From the IMG/VR virus record IMGVR_UViG_3300006921_003877, positions 1-60,090 of that record: 60,090 nt of DNA, one strand, 5' to 3'. The stretch is from a virus. Shown piece by piece: positions 18,349-26,030 of the stretch. A model generated the notes under the pieces. The model was not told where the DNA came from, made no database searches, and saw only the letters and a program-made list of their open reading frames with translations. The first letter of the stretch is position 1, and the number at the start of each line of letters is the position of its first letter. Made by a program: the position numbers and the translations under genes.

Positions 18349-19038
18349 TTAATCTTTTAAGAAATTTTTAATTGTTTTATTCAAATCTGACTCCATTATT
18401 TTTTGGGGTTTAACAGATTCTACGTAAGGTTTAGCTTCGTCTACTTGATTAAATAAATAAGCTCCAGGGGTTGAAGGTGAAGAAACCAAATCAAAACAGA
18501 TTAATTCAAAATCATCTTGTACCATATTTTGTCCATTTACACTTTGTAAAGAACCGACTCCTCTTGAGGATATACCTAATTGTACACCGTGTCTTAGTAG
18601 ATTAGCTGCTAAATCTCCGGGTGTTGTTGTAACTCCTGTATTTTCATAAGCAGGAGATGTAATTAAAGTTAACTTCCCCATTAGTGTATTTCCGTCCCAC
18701 CAAGTTTCGTCTAATTTGTGAGATGTTCTTTCTAAATCTATGATTGACGAGTCTGGATGGTTTAACTCGGAAATAGCTCTACCATTTTTTATCACCTCTT
18801 GGTGTTTATCCACTTCGTTTCTAAGAATATTTTCTGGATAAATTCTTCCATTTCTGTTTTGAACTCCACATTTTTGTAGTACAGCAACCATTTGAATCGG
18901 ACCATAGCTTGTTCCGACTTCATTCATCTCTTTTATAATTTTTTTATTTTCCGTGATTTGGGGTGATATATATCCGGAGTCTTTTTCGACTAAAAGTCCA
19001 TACCCCACTTCTCCTTCTTTAAGTAATTTAAGTTCCAT
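18349..19038 (-). CDS. 21: prohead core protease, T4 gp21-like
   Basis: 229 residues with the family hallmarks NRNGRIYP (61-68), ISELNHPD with the catalytic His at residue 94, LGISSRGVGS with the catalytic Ser at about 157-158, and FDLVSSPST. T4 gp21 matures the head by cutting capsid, scaffold and internal proteins after (L/I)xE. Many proteins here carry such sites near their N-termini, including the capsid protein (INE at 58-60). Two late-type boxes lie just upstream. Followed after 3 bp by the Cys-rich protein gene. Confidence 0.93.
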   Translation of the reverse strand: MELKLLKEGEVGYGLLVEKDSGYISPQITENKKIIKEMNEVGTSYGPIQMVAVLQKCGVQNRNGRIYPENILRNEVDKHQEVIKNGRAISELNHPDSSIIDLERTSHKLDETWWDGNTLMGKLTLITSPAYENTGVTTTPGDLAANLLRHGVQLGISSRGVGSLQSVNGQNMVQDDFELICFDLVSSPSTPGAYLFNQVDEAKPYVESVKPQKIMESDLNKTIKNFLKD

Positions 19039-19041
19039 ACT

Positions 19042-19049
19042 AATAAATA
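19042..19049 (-). promoter_or_regulatory. late-promoter-like TATTTATT box (proximal)
   Basis: TATTTATTAG ends 3 bp before the protease ATG; the proximal of two boxes. Confidence 0.55.
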
Positions 19050-19059
19050 TTATTTTTAT

Positions 19060-19067
19060 AATAAATA
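19060..19067 (-). promoter_or_regulatory. late-promoter-like TATTTATT box (distal)
   Basis: ATATTTATTATAAAAATAAT, the distal of two boxes before the protease gene. This one leaves room for a normal leader. Confidence 0.6.
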
Positions 19068-19081
19068 TATCGTAGTAAATT

Positions 19082-19105
19082 AAAACCCACGATTAAGCGG
19101 GTTTT
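19082..19105. terminator. terminator hairpin
   Basis: AAAACCC / GGGTTTT inverted repeat with a 10-base loop just after the stop of the 144-residue gene and upstream of the protease promoters; T-tracts on both strands. Confidence 0.7.
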
Positions 19106-19122
19106 ATATAATGAACGTGGGG

Positions 19123-19557
19123 TTAATTTTTCTTTTTACTGTTATAGGTGAAATTTTCATCTATTTCAAACACTTCTCCTATTAACTTTGTAGAAAGCCA
19201 TTGTAATTCCATAATTACAGAAGGGTTATTTATTTTTCTAAGATTTTTTTGGAATAGAGTCACTTCACATGACATAAATGATTTTTTATTTTTTATAATT
19301 CCTGATGAACGTAAATCAAAATCTAATATTATTTTTTCTTTATTAAAACTTTCCGACGGTACAGTCGAATTTAAGAATCTTTTGATATTCTTTTTTATTT
19401 TATTTAAGTTTGGTTGGTAGTCCTCGATATCTTTGGTTGGTTCTACCCAACTAGATAGAATTAAATACAAAGTTCTAGGTTCTTTATTATTTACTGTCCC
19501 TATTCTTACATTAAAGGGTTTTTCTGTTTTTAGAGCTAACTCTTTTCCTAATTTCAT
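19123..19557 (-). CDS. hypothetical head-locus protein
   Basis: 144 residues, basic, mixed alpha/beta (RTLYLILSSWVEPTKDIEDY, KEKIILDFDLRSSGIIKNKK, SVIMELQWLSTKLIGEVFEID). No recognised domain. It is bracketed by a terminator on each side, so it may be transcribed separately; no clear late box is visible between 19558 and 19617. In T4 the genes between portal and protease (67, 68) encode small core proteins, but no similarity is visible. Confidence 0.65.
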   Translation of the reverse strand: MKLGKELALKTEKPFNVRIGTVNNKEPRTLYLILSSWVEPTKDIEDYQPNLNKIKKNIKRFLNSTVPSESFNKEKIILDFDLRSSGIIKNKKSFMSCEVTLFQKNLRKINNPSVIMELQWLSTKLIGEVFEIDENFTYNSKKKN

Positions 19558-19617
19558 TTCTCATGTTCTTTTCTTCAAAGTGTTATTAATAGTTAATAAT
19601 AAGAAATATAATCCAAT

Positions 19618-19641
19618 AAAAAAACCCCGAGTAGGGGTTTT
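19618..19641. terminator. terminator hairpin
   Basis: A7-CCCC-GAGTA-GGGG-T4 hairpin right after the stop of the 436-residue Cys-rich gene. Confidence 0.8.
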
Positions 19642-19649
19642 CTTATCTA

Positions 19650-20960
19650 TTAAAGTTTATGTTTCCACATTTGTTTCATCCTCTTAAGTTCTTCATTTAT
19701 AGATCTACGTTCTTTAAGTTTCTCCTTTTTTGGTTTTGAAAGTTTTTTTGGTGGTTCCGGATCAATTAAATCAGGGTCACTAGGTGGTGGAGGTGTTGGC
19801 CCTCCAGTTAACGGAGGCATATTAAGATTTGGACACCCACATGAATTTGCTTGACACTGTGCCCATTCTAATTGTTCTGTTTTTCTATTTATTTGTACTT
19901 GGGTTAATGGAGAACCATTACCAGCAACACCTGAATTTAATTGGTCTGTTACCCAATTAACCATAGCTTGGAAGTGTTGACATCCATTAGCGTTATATCC
20001 ACTCTCTCTTTGAGCTAACATATTTTGCCAAGAATTTTGTCCCCCAGTATTTAAGTGTTGTTGTGCACAAGGACTACTCCACGAAAAGTCACAACCCGCA
20101 CTAGGATTATTATTAGTACCTGGACACCCTCCTGGTATAACTGGGAAGTCTTGCACTCCATATGGTGATGTAGTTGAAGGGTCTATCGCAGTTATTTCAT
20201 AAAAAATAGGCTGTCCTGTTGACCCATAAGTATTTCCTACATCGATTACACTTCCCATATCATTAGCGGTATCTGGAAGATTTCCATTTAGAGTAACACA
20301 AGGCCACGTAGCCGTTGATGTTGGATCATCACATACCACTGTAGATATACTCATACATGTTGCCCCTGGATTACCGCCACCACATTGACTATCACAAGCA
20401 GTTTGTGTTGGATAAGGTCCGGTTGCATAACCTGGTTGAGGATTTGTTGGTGATTGTATACAAGGACCTGGTCCTGCGACTCCTGTTGGACACCACCAAT
20501 CACCTTGCCACGCTCCTCCACAAGCTAGGTTAGGGTCGTTTACTAGAGGGAAGTTTGGTGTTCCACCGATAGCATTCATAGGTATTAAGGTACAATCAGT
20601 TCCACATTGTGGACCACCTGGTACATTTTGACACCAAGGTGAATTAGGCCCTATTTCTTCTACTATTGTTGGAGTATTATTAACACAGTCATAACATGGT
20701 GTTATAGTATTTCCTTGTGTTGCATTTACCCAATCTGCTTCACAATCAGATTGTGTTGGGTAAGGTCCTGTAAAATATGATTGTGGTTGATTTACTGATT
20801 GCACACACATGTTTGATGAAGGATTTACGGCATTTGGGTCACCCCACCAAGATCCTTGGTTTTGTTCAACCATTAAACCCTTTGTTTTGTTATGTGATAC
20901 CTCAAAAAGTTTATTAACCTTTTCTATGTGTTCTCTTTTGTTAAATCTTTGTCTTCCCAT
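19650..20960 (-). CDS. Cys-rich putative virion protein with two WW-C / Y(F/A)TGPY modules
   Basis: 436 residues. The N-terminus MGRQRFNKREHIEKVNKLFE resembles a capsid-targeting tag ending in LFE (18-20). Two copies of the module, at about 34-76 (QGSWW...QPQSYFTGPYPTQSDC) and 152-193 (QGDWWC...PQPGYATGPYPTQTACDSQC), match the single copy in the 620-residue protein. A Pro-rich linker (TGGPTPPPPSDPDLIDPEPP) and a basic helical tail close it. Spaced Cys suggest disulfides or metal sites. Part of the portal-to-capsid block; role unknown. Confidence 0.75.
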   Translation of the reverse strand: MGRQRFNKREHIEKVNKLFEVSHNKTKGLMVEQNQGSWWGDPNAVNPSSNMCVQSVNQPQSYFTGPYPTQSDCEADWVNATQGNTITPCYDCVNNTPTIVEEIGPNSPWCQNVPGGPQCGTDCTLIPMNAIGGTPNFPLVNDPNLACGGAWQGDWWCPTGVAGPGPCIQSPTNPQPGYATGPYPTQTACDSQCGGGNPGATCMSISTVVCDDPTSTATWPCVTLNGNLPDTANDMGSVIDVGNTYGSTGQPIFYEITAIDPSTTSPYGVQDFPVIPGGCPGTNNNPSAGCDFSWSSPCAQQHLNTGGQNSWQNMLAQRESGYNANGCQHFQAMVNWVTDQLNSGVAGNGSPLTQVQINRKTEQLEWAQCQANSCGCPNLNMPPLTGGPTPPPPSDPDLIDPEPPKKLSKPKKEKLKERRSINEELKRMKQMWKHKL

Positions 20961-20971
20961 TTTTTAATTTT

Positions 20972-21256
20972 TTATATTTCCTCTTCAGAATAATCATATT
21001 CATGAGTTACTGTAGTTTTACTTGGTGCTTCTTCTGCTGGTGTCTCACCATTCGGTGAAAATCCTTCAGCAGCGGTAAAACCTAATCCTGCCATTACAAT
21101 CCATTGTAATGAATTAAATATATTTTCATCAATCGTGAAGTCCCAAAATAGATTTGAGACATATCCGATTAACATAAATAATAGACAAATAAAGGTAACA
21201 AACCTTTTACTTGATACTTTACCGTCTCCGCTTAACATGTTTTTGAAAAAATTCAT
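20972..21256 (-). CDS. small membrane protein, holin-like
   Basis: 94 residues with two hydrophobic helices (FVTFICLLFMLIGYVSNLF at about 19-37 and NSLQWIVMAGLGFTAAEGF at about 48-66), a short connecting segment and an acidic tail (EYDYSEEEI). The shape fits a two-helix holin or a related phage membrane protein. A coiled-coil membrane protein lies upstream, resembling the XhlA/holin arrangement. The location within the head genes is unusual for lysis functions, so a role in prohead assembly at the membrane is an alternative. Confidence 0.6.
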   Translation of the reverse strand: MNFFKNMLSGDGKVSSKRFVTFICLLFMLIGYVSNLFWDFTIDENIFNSLQWIVMAGLGFTAAEGFSPNGETPAEEAPSKTTVTHEYDYSEEEI

Positions 21257-21272
21257 AATTTTAATTTTTTAA

Positions 21273-21527
21273 TTAGTTCCAGAAAATTAACTTTCCTATT
21301 ATTCCAAGTACTGCAACCCAAAGAGACCATAGTACCTTTCCAGTTGATTTTCTAAACTGTGTATTTTTATTTACTCTTGCTACCGTTCCATTATCTGGAT
21401 TTAGTAGAACTTTTTTTATCATTGTTATATCTTCTTGCATTTTTGCCTGTCCGTCCTTTAAGTGAATCATATCATTCTTCACTAATTTTATCTCACCGTA
21501 TACTTGTTCGTTTGTTAATCTAGCCAT
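21273..21527 (-). CDS. coiled-coil protein with C-terminal membrane anchor, XhlA-like
   Basis: 84 residues: a helical, heptad-like N-terminus (EIKLVKNDMIHLKDGQAKMQ, EDITMIKKVLL) and one C-terminal hydrophobic helix (VLWSLWVAVLGIIGKLIFW). This layout is that of haemolysin-XhlA-like phage proteins that accompany holins. It lies 16 bp upstream of the two-helix membrane gene, so they may work as a pair. Confidence 0.6.
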   Translation of the reverse strand: MARLTNEQVYGEIKLVKNDMIHLKDGQAKMQEDITMIKKVLLNPDNGTVARVNKNTQFRKSTGKVLWSLWVAVLGIIGKLIFWN

Positions 21528-21530
21528 TTT

Positions 21531-22286
21531 TTATTGTAATCCTGAAATTAAATAATGTAGTTTACTAATATCATTTACTGAACTCTCAGCAATAAAATTC
21601 ATACCCAACACTTTATTGTACGTCTTTTTAAGATTAACGTGTAAAGAAGCTTCATCGTTATCAACTATTTTTTTCTGTAGTAAATTTTGAGCCATCTCCT
21701 TATAATCTTCAAATATCCTTTCTTCTCCCTCCTTACTTTCCAAAATTACCTTTAATATTTTTTTATCTGCCTCAGATAAATCTTTATATTTTTGGTTATA
21801 TTTTTTACTTACGATTTTACTCATTAAAGCAATTGGTACTGACGGTGCATCGTTTTTGGTTTTTAATTCATTTTTAATTAAATTTTCTTTAACCATTACT
21901 TTAGAAGTGTGTATTGAGTTAACATTCTTAGATGTGTTCATTAAGAAATATAAATTAGAAATTGACTCATTTATTTCTGAGGGAATTACTTTCGCTCCTA
22001 ATTTATTACAAAGACTTTCTAACTTACCATTAGACGATATAATTTGTTGGGGGGTATAGACTCTAAGTGAATCGATGTTTTCTTTTATGTAGTTTGTGGC
22101 ATATTTTTCTTGAACATGAGAATTTTTAAGATTGTCATACACTGTGAACTGATCAGATAATATTCTATCTGTTTTAATGACTTTAACACATTCTTTTATT
22201 AATGCACTACATTTCTTTTTGTTGGTGCCAAACTCTTTAGAGGCGGCTTTATAGATTGAGTCTAATAAATCTCCGAAATTTTTCAT
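21531..22286 (-). CDS. hypothetical protein of the portal operon
   Basis: 251 residues, basic and helical, with no recognised domain (KNFGDLLDSIYKAASKEFG start; LSEADKKILKVILESKEGEE and EASLHVNLKKTYNKVLGM later). It lies downstream of the portal gene and 3 bp before the XhlA-like gene, with its own late box at 22303-22310. The equivalent T4 interval encodes core proteins. Role unknown. Confidence 0.65.
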   Translation of the reverse strand: MKNFGDLLDSIYKAASKEFGTNKKKCSALIKECVKVIKTDRILSDQFTVYDNLKNSHVQEKYATNYIKENIDSLRVYTPQQIISSNGKLESLCNKLGAKVIPSEINESISNLYFLMNTSKNVNSIHTSKVMVKENLIKNELKTKNDAPSVPIALMSKIVSKKYNQKYKDLSEADKKILKVILESKEGEERIFEDYKEMAQNLLQKKIVDNDEASLHVNLKKTYNKVLGMNFIAESSVNDISKLHYLISGLQ

Positions 22287-22302
22287 ACAGTACGTTTTAT
22301 AT

Positions 22303-22310
22303 AATAAATA
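22303..22310 (-). promoter_or_regulatory. late-promoter-like TATTTATT box
   Basis: TTATATTTATTATATAAAACG on the - strand, 16 bp before the ATG at 22286, in the gap after the portal gene. Confidence 0.65.
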
Positions 22311-22315
22311 TAAAA

Positions 22316-24157
22316 CTATTCTAAAAGTTTATCTAAATTTTCTTTTAGACTTGCAATATCCTCTTTAATTAAGTAACTTCTATTATTGACTTGATGTTGT
22401 GGTTTAGTATCAGTAGTGACAGTTTTAACTAAATTATCGTAATTTTGTAAAGTTTCTGCCAAATCTTCTGGTGAATCATCTGGTTCTACTGCCATGTCTC
22501 CCCCCATTGGTGGTGGCGCTCCGCCTCCTGCTGGTGGTGGTGTAGTTGGAGACCCTCCGGTGTCACCAGCATCCACTCCTGCATCTTCTCCAGTATCACC
22601 ATAAAGTCTATCCACTTCTTTGAATATTCCTGTTTGTTTAATAACTTCTGACGTGTTTTCCATTTCAGCAGCAGCTGCCTTTTCCATTCTTTGTCTTTCT
22701 AAGTCTAAAATAATTTCATCATCACTAAAACCTAGTATATTCTTTTTTGCCCAAGTCATAGATGTGGCCGCGAAACCATTACCAGCATCCGATACCGAAT
22801 CTCTATATAATGCCACTTTGGATTGGAATTGTTCTATTTTTAACATTTCTGCTTGAGTAGAAGGATTATTAAGTCTTAAACTAAAGTTTTCCAGTTCTTC
22901 GTCAAATCCTAGGATATATAAATGTACTATTGCAATTTTATTAAGTTCTTGTACCATAGATTGTTGTACTCTATTAATGGTCCTTGCAAATCTTATATCT
23001 TGTAATGCCAAATTCTTTCCTTCTCCAGATGGTTCCTCAAAACCTAAAAATGGTTTTGGTATCCTAAGTGCTGACAACATTTTCTTTTGTATATACTCAA
23101 TGTCAGCAATTTGATCAAGATTACCAGCACCTGGTAATGTCTCAATAGGGTTAGCAGCACCATCATTACGTACTGGTACAAAAAAGTCTTGGTCTACTGC
23201 CAAGGCATTATACCTTAAATCGGCTTGTCCAGTAGCTTGGTCAATAGCGTGATTTCTCTTAAAGTTATTTGCGATTTTATTAACATATGCCTGTACATCT
23301 TGGTCATCAATATTACCAACGTTTATTTTGAAGACTCTTCTTTCCGGTGCTCTAGTTACACGATATATCATCATAGCATCTTCAGACAATAATAACTGTT
23401 TCCATATTCTTCTTACTTTTTCCAATAAAGAAGTTCCATAAGGTAATCTTCTATCGTCTCCTAATAATCTAAAATGGGCTACCTCCCATGCATTAAATGA
23501 AATACTTTTATTCCTCCATTCGAATTTAATATTTTTATCCTTCTCATTTTCTCCTTGTACCCCATAAGAACCTACCTTTTGTTGGGTTAGGTAACTACTT
23601 TCATCCTTTCGCTCAATCTCGATATTAGGTAGTTGAGAAGCTCCAATAATCCCTAATTTAGGGTCTATTTTTAGATAAACAAAATTATCACCATACTTAC
23701 AAGTATTTCTCGTCCAAGCCGGTAAAACGGCATGTAAATCTAAAACTTTTGTAAATAGGTTAGTTAAAATATCTTTAATTCTAGATGATTCTGATTCCAC
23801 AGTAAGTAGATGACCTCTTTCATCTGGTGTACAACTTTCTTCCGAATATATATCTAGAGCCGCTGCGATTTCGGGAGTAAACTCCATGGATTCAAAATCA
23901 TAAAACGATGCCAATCTAGTGGTTTCATAATAGATAGCTTGATTATAGAGTTCACTATCTACCTTATTCCACTGATTACGCATAAAGGCAGTTTGTTGAG
24001 CCTGTAGTTTTGCCTGTTCAAAATCTGCTTTATTTGTTGTCTTTAATAAAACCTTATTAGGATCAACATTGTAATTTTGAATTGGGGACCTCCTTGTTGC
24101 CCCAGCACCAAATACCTGCTGTAGTCTTTGATATATTGTTAAGTTATCTTCTGCCAT
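22316..24157 (-). CDS. 20: portal vertex protein, T4 gp20-like
   Basis: 613 residues. LDIYSEESCTPDERGHLLTVES, WTRNTCKYGDNFVYLKID, VAHFRLLGDDRRLPYGTSLLEKVR, ERRVFKINVGNIDDQDVQAYV and YIQKKMLSALRIPKPFLGFEE are strong gp20-family segments. The dodecameric portal sits at one head vertex, starts prohead assembly and is the DNA channel for the terminase. A Gly/Pro-rich linker (TPPPAGGGAPPPMGGD) precedes an acidic C-terminal tail. It follows the terminase gene; the T4 sheath and tube genes 18 and 19 are not between them here. Confidence 0.95.
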   Translation of the reverse strand: MAEDNLTIYQRLQQVFGAGATRRSPIQNYNVDPNKVLLKTTNKADFEQAKLQAQQTAFMRNQWNKVDSELYNQAIYYETTRLASFYDFESMEFTPEIAAALDIYSEESCTPDERGHLLTVESESSRIKDILTNLFTKVLDLHAVLPAWTRNTCKYGDNFVYLKIDPKLGIIGASQLPNIEIERKDESSYLTQQKVGSYGVQGENEKDKNIKFEWRNKSISFNAWEVAHFRLLGDDRRLPYGTSLLEKVRRIWKQLLLSEDAMMIYRVTRAPERRVFKINVGNIDDQDVQAYVNKIANNFKRNHAIDQATGQADLRYNALAVDQDFFVPVRNDGAANPIETLPGAGNLDQIADIEYIQKKMLSALRIPKPFLGFEEPSGEGKNLALQDIRFARTINRVQQSMVQELNKIAIVHLYILGFDEELENFSLRLNNPSTQAEMLKIEQFQSKVALYRDSVSDAGNGFAATSMTWAKKNILGFSDDEIILDLERQRMEKAAAAEMENTSEVIKQTGIFKEVDRLYGDTGEDAGVDAGDTGGSPTTPPPAGGGAPPPMGGDMAVEPDDSPEDLAETLQNYDNLVKTVTTDTKPQHQVNNRSYLIKEDIASLKENLDKLLE

Positions 24158-24173
24158 TATTTGTTCTTTGTAT

Positions 24174-24181
24174 TATAAATA
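24174..24181 (-). promoter_or_regulatory. late-promoter-like TATTTATA box
   Basis: AGATATTTATAATAC on the - strand, 16 bp before the portal ATG. Confidence 0.65.
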
Positions 24182-24225
24182 TCTTATATTAATTATAAAC
24201 TAAAAAAATAGAAAGTTAAACCTTA

Positions 24226-25989
24226 TTACCTATTACCTCTTCCCATTTTCCCAAATAACCAACCATAATCTTTATATATCTGTCCAGGAGTGGGATTCTG
24301 GGGACGAAATGGATCAAATGGATTAGCCTTATTGGGGTTAGATGGGTTGGTAGTGGCGTAGGTAGTTGATGAGTTGAACTTTTCAGACTGAGGTTTAATG
24401 TCGTCAATATTTTTATTAACTGAAGTATTTGTTACCCAACTATCCATAATTGCCGCAGACTTATTTTTATTCTTTTCAATTTCCTTAAAGGTGGTATTAG
24501 CAACATACAAGGCCATCGCCAACCCCCATAAAATATCATCGTGGTAACCAACCATATGATCTGGTCTTCCATTTCTAAAAATAAAGGTAGTCATTTCTGC
24601 TATCGCTCTTTCAGAACGTATCTTAACCCGATTAGTCCTAATAGATTCCTCTAATTCACTAACTACTATTCTTCTATTAGAGTCGATATTAAAACCTGGA
24701 TTTTTATTTTTGTCTCCGTTAGGATAATGTAATTGTCCATAACCCATTTCCTTTAATTTTAGGGATGTAGGTAATCCTACACCACCAGTAATATCAATGA
24801 CAACGTAAGCATTATAACGACGACCCACTAACCAAACAAATTCAGCTAATTCATCAGGAGGTAACTTACCATAATACTCTGCGACTTGTTCTTCACCTTC
24901 CTCACAATCTAAACATATTACAGCAAAAGCACTAAAGTCATCTGACTGTCCGGTTGAGACATCAACCCCCATCACATACTTGTGATTTGGTGCTGCGTCC
25001 TTCCATATCCATAAGTCTTTGTATATACCTTCCTTTCTTATAGGGTCTCTTCTATTTTCTTTATCTTGTAATTCGATCCATTCTTTATCTATAACAGTTT
25101 CTCCAGAACCTAGAAAGTCACAGTTAATCTCCTGATTGACTAGTCTCATATTCCCATTCATTTGTCTAATCATTTCCAAATACCATGGGGAACTAGGGGA
25201 GTACCCCTTCCTAATATACTCAAGGTACTTTTCTAAATCCTGAGATTCGTCGTGTATAGTTTCATGATCCTCTTTTTCCCATTTTAATCCCTTATTAAAT
25301 CTAGGGTCCTCATACCACCTCATCTCTACGATGTTAAAATCATTTTCATTTTTTTTAGCCCCATCATAAGTGGCGTGGTATATTTCATCATACCCATTAG
25401 GTGTTGAGACTAGGATGGCATCACCCCCAGTTGAAAGCGAAGCTTGACACGCCGCCCAAACTTCTTGTCCACCCTCAATAAAGGCAGCCTCGTCCAAAAT
25501 TAAAAGAGACGGTGTATACCCCCTTAAGGCATCGGCTGAAGTCGCAACCGCTTTTATCTCACAACCGTTAGTAAATTTTACGTGTTGTTTAGAGTTAGTA
25601 TCACCAATATCTACAGATATCCATTTAGGTAATTGTGAATGAAAAACTTTAGCTTTATTAAGAAATTCCATTGCTGTTTCTCTTTTATTGGCAAGAATAA
25701 GTACTTTTTGTGGGTTCTTACTATCTGCGAAACATACTAACCATGTAATATAAGCGGCGGTTAATGTAGATATACCAGCTTGTCGATATTTTAAGACAAT
25801 ATTATACCTATTTTCTTTATAGGCTCGTATCGCATCAAGTTGTTTAGGGAAAGGTTGGAATTTGACGTAAGTTTGTCTAGTCTTATCAAATGTTTCTAAA
25901 TAATTTTCAATAAAGTATGCTGGGTCAGCTTTACACTTGGCCCAAATCATCATTGTTTCTAATTTTGGATTTTTCTTCGTTTCTCCCAT
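24226..25989 (-). CDS. 17: terminase large subunit, T4 gp17-like
   Basis: 587 residues. ATPase half: Walker A KYRQAGIST (67-75), Walker B LLILDEAAF (162-170) and the coupling motif VSTPNG. Nuclease half: GVDVSTGQSDDFSAFAVI with D343, YVVIDITGGVG and YHDDILWGLAMA, the three acidic sites of the RNase H-like headful nuclease. It pumps DNA into the prohead through the portal and cuts it. The ATG lies only a few bases after a late box (TATTTATAATATATG). Confidence 0.96.
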   Translation of the reverse strand: MGETKKNPKLETMMIWAKCKADPAYFIENYLETFDKTRQTYVKFQPFPKQLDAIRAYKENRYNIVLKYRQAGISTLTAAYITWLVCFADSKNPQKVLILANKRETAMEFLNKAKVFHSQLPKWISVDIGDTNSKQHVKFTNGCEIKAVATSADALRGYTPSLLILDEAAFIEGGQEVWAACQASLSTGGDAILVSTPNGYDEIYHATYDGAKKNENDFNIVEMRWYEDPRFNKGLKWEKEDHETIHDESQDLEKYLEYIRKGYSPSSPWYLEMIRQMNGNMRLVNQEINCDFLGSGETVIDKEWIELQDKENRRDPIRKEGIYKDLWIWKDAAPNHKYVMGVDVSTGQSDDFSAFAVICLDCEEGEEQVAEYYGKLPPDELAEFVWLVGRRYNAYVVIDITGGVGLPTSLKLKEMGYGQLHYPNGDKNKNPGFNIDSNRRIVVSELEESIRTNRVKIRSERAIAEMTTFIFRNGRPDHMVGYHDDILWGLAMALYVANTTFKEIEKNKNKSAAIMDSWVTNTSVNKNIDDIKPQSEKFNSSTTYATTNPSNPNKANPFDPFRPQNPTPGQIYKDYGWLFGKMGRGNR

Positions 25990-25993
25990 ATAT

Positions 25994-26001
25994 TATAAAT
26001 A
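25994..26001 (-). promoter_or_regulatory. late-promoter-like TATTTATA box
   Basis: TATATTTATAATATATG on the - strand: only 4 bases separate the box from the terminase ATG, so a start 6-7 bp downstream would give a leaderless or nearly leaderless mRNA. Confidence 0.65.
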
Positions 26002-26030
26002 TAAGAGACTTAAGAACACTTATAAATGGT

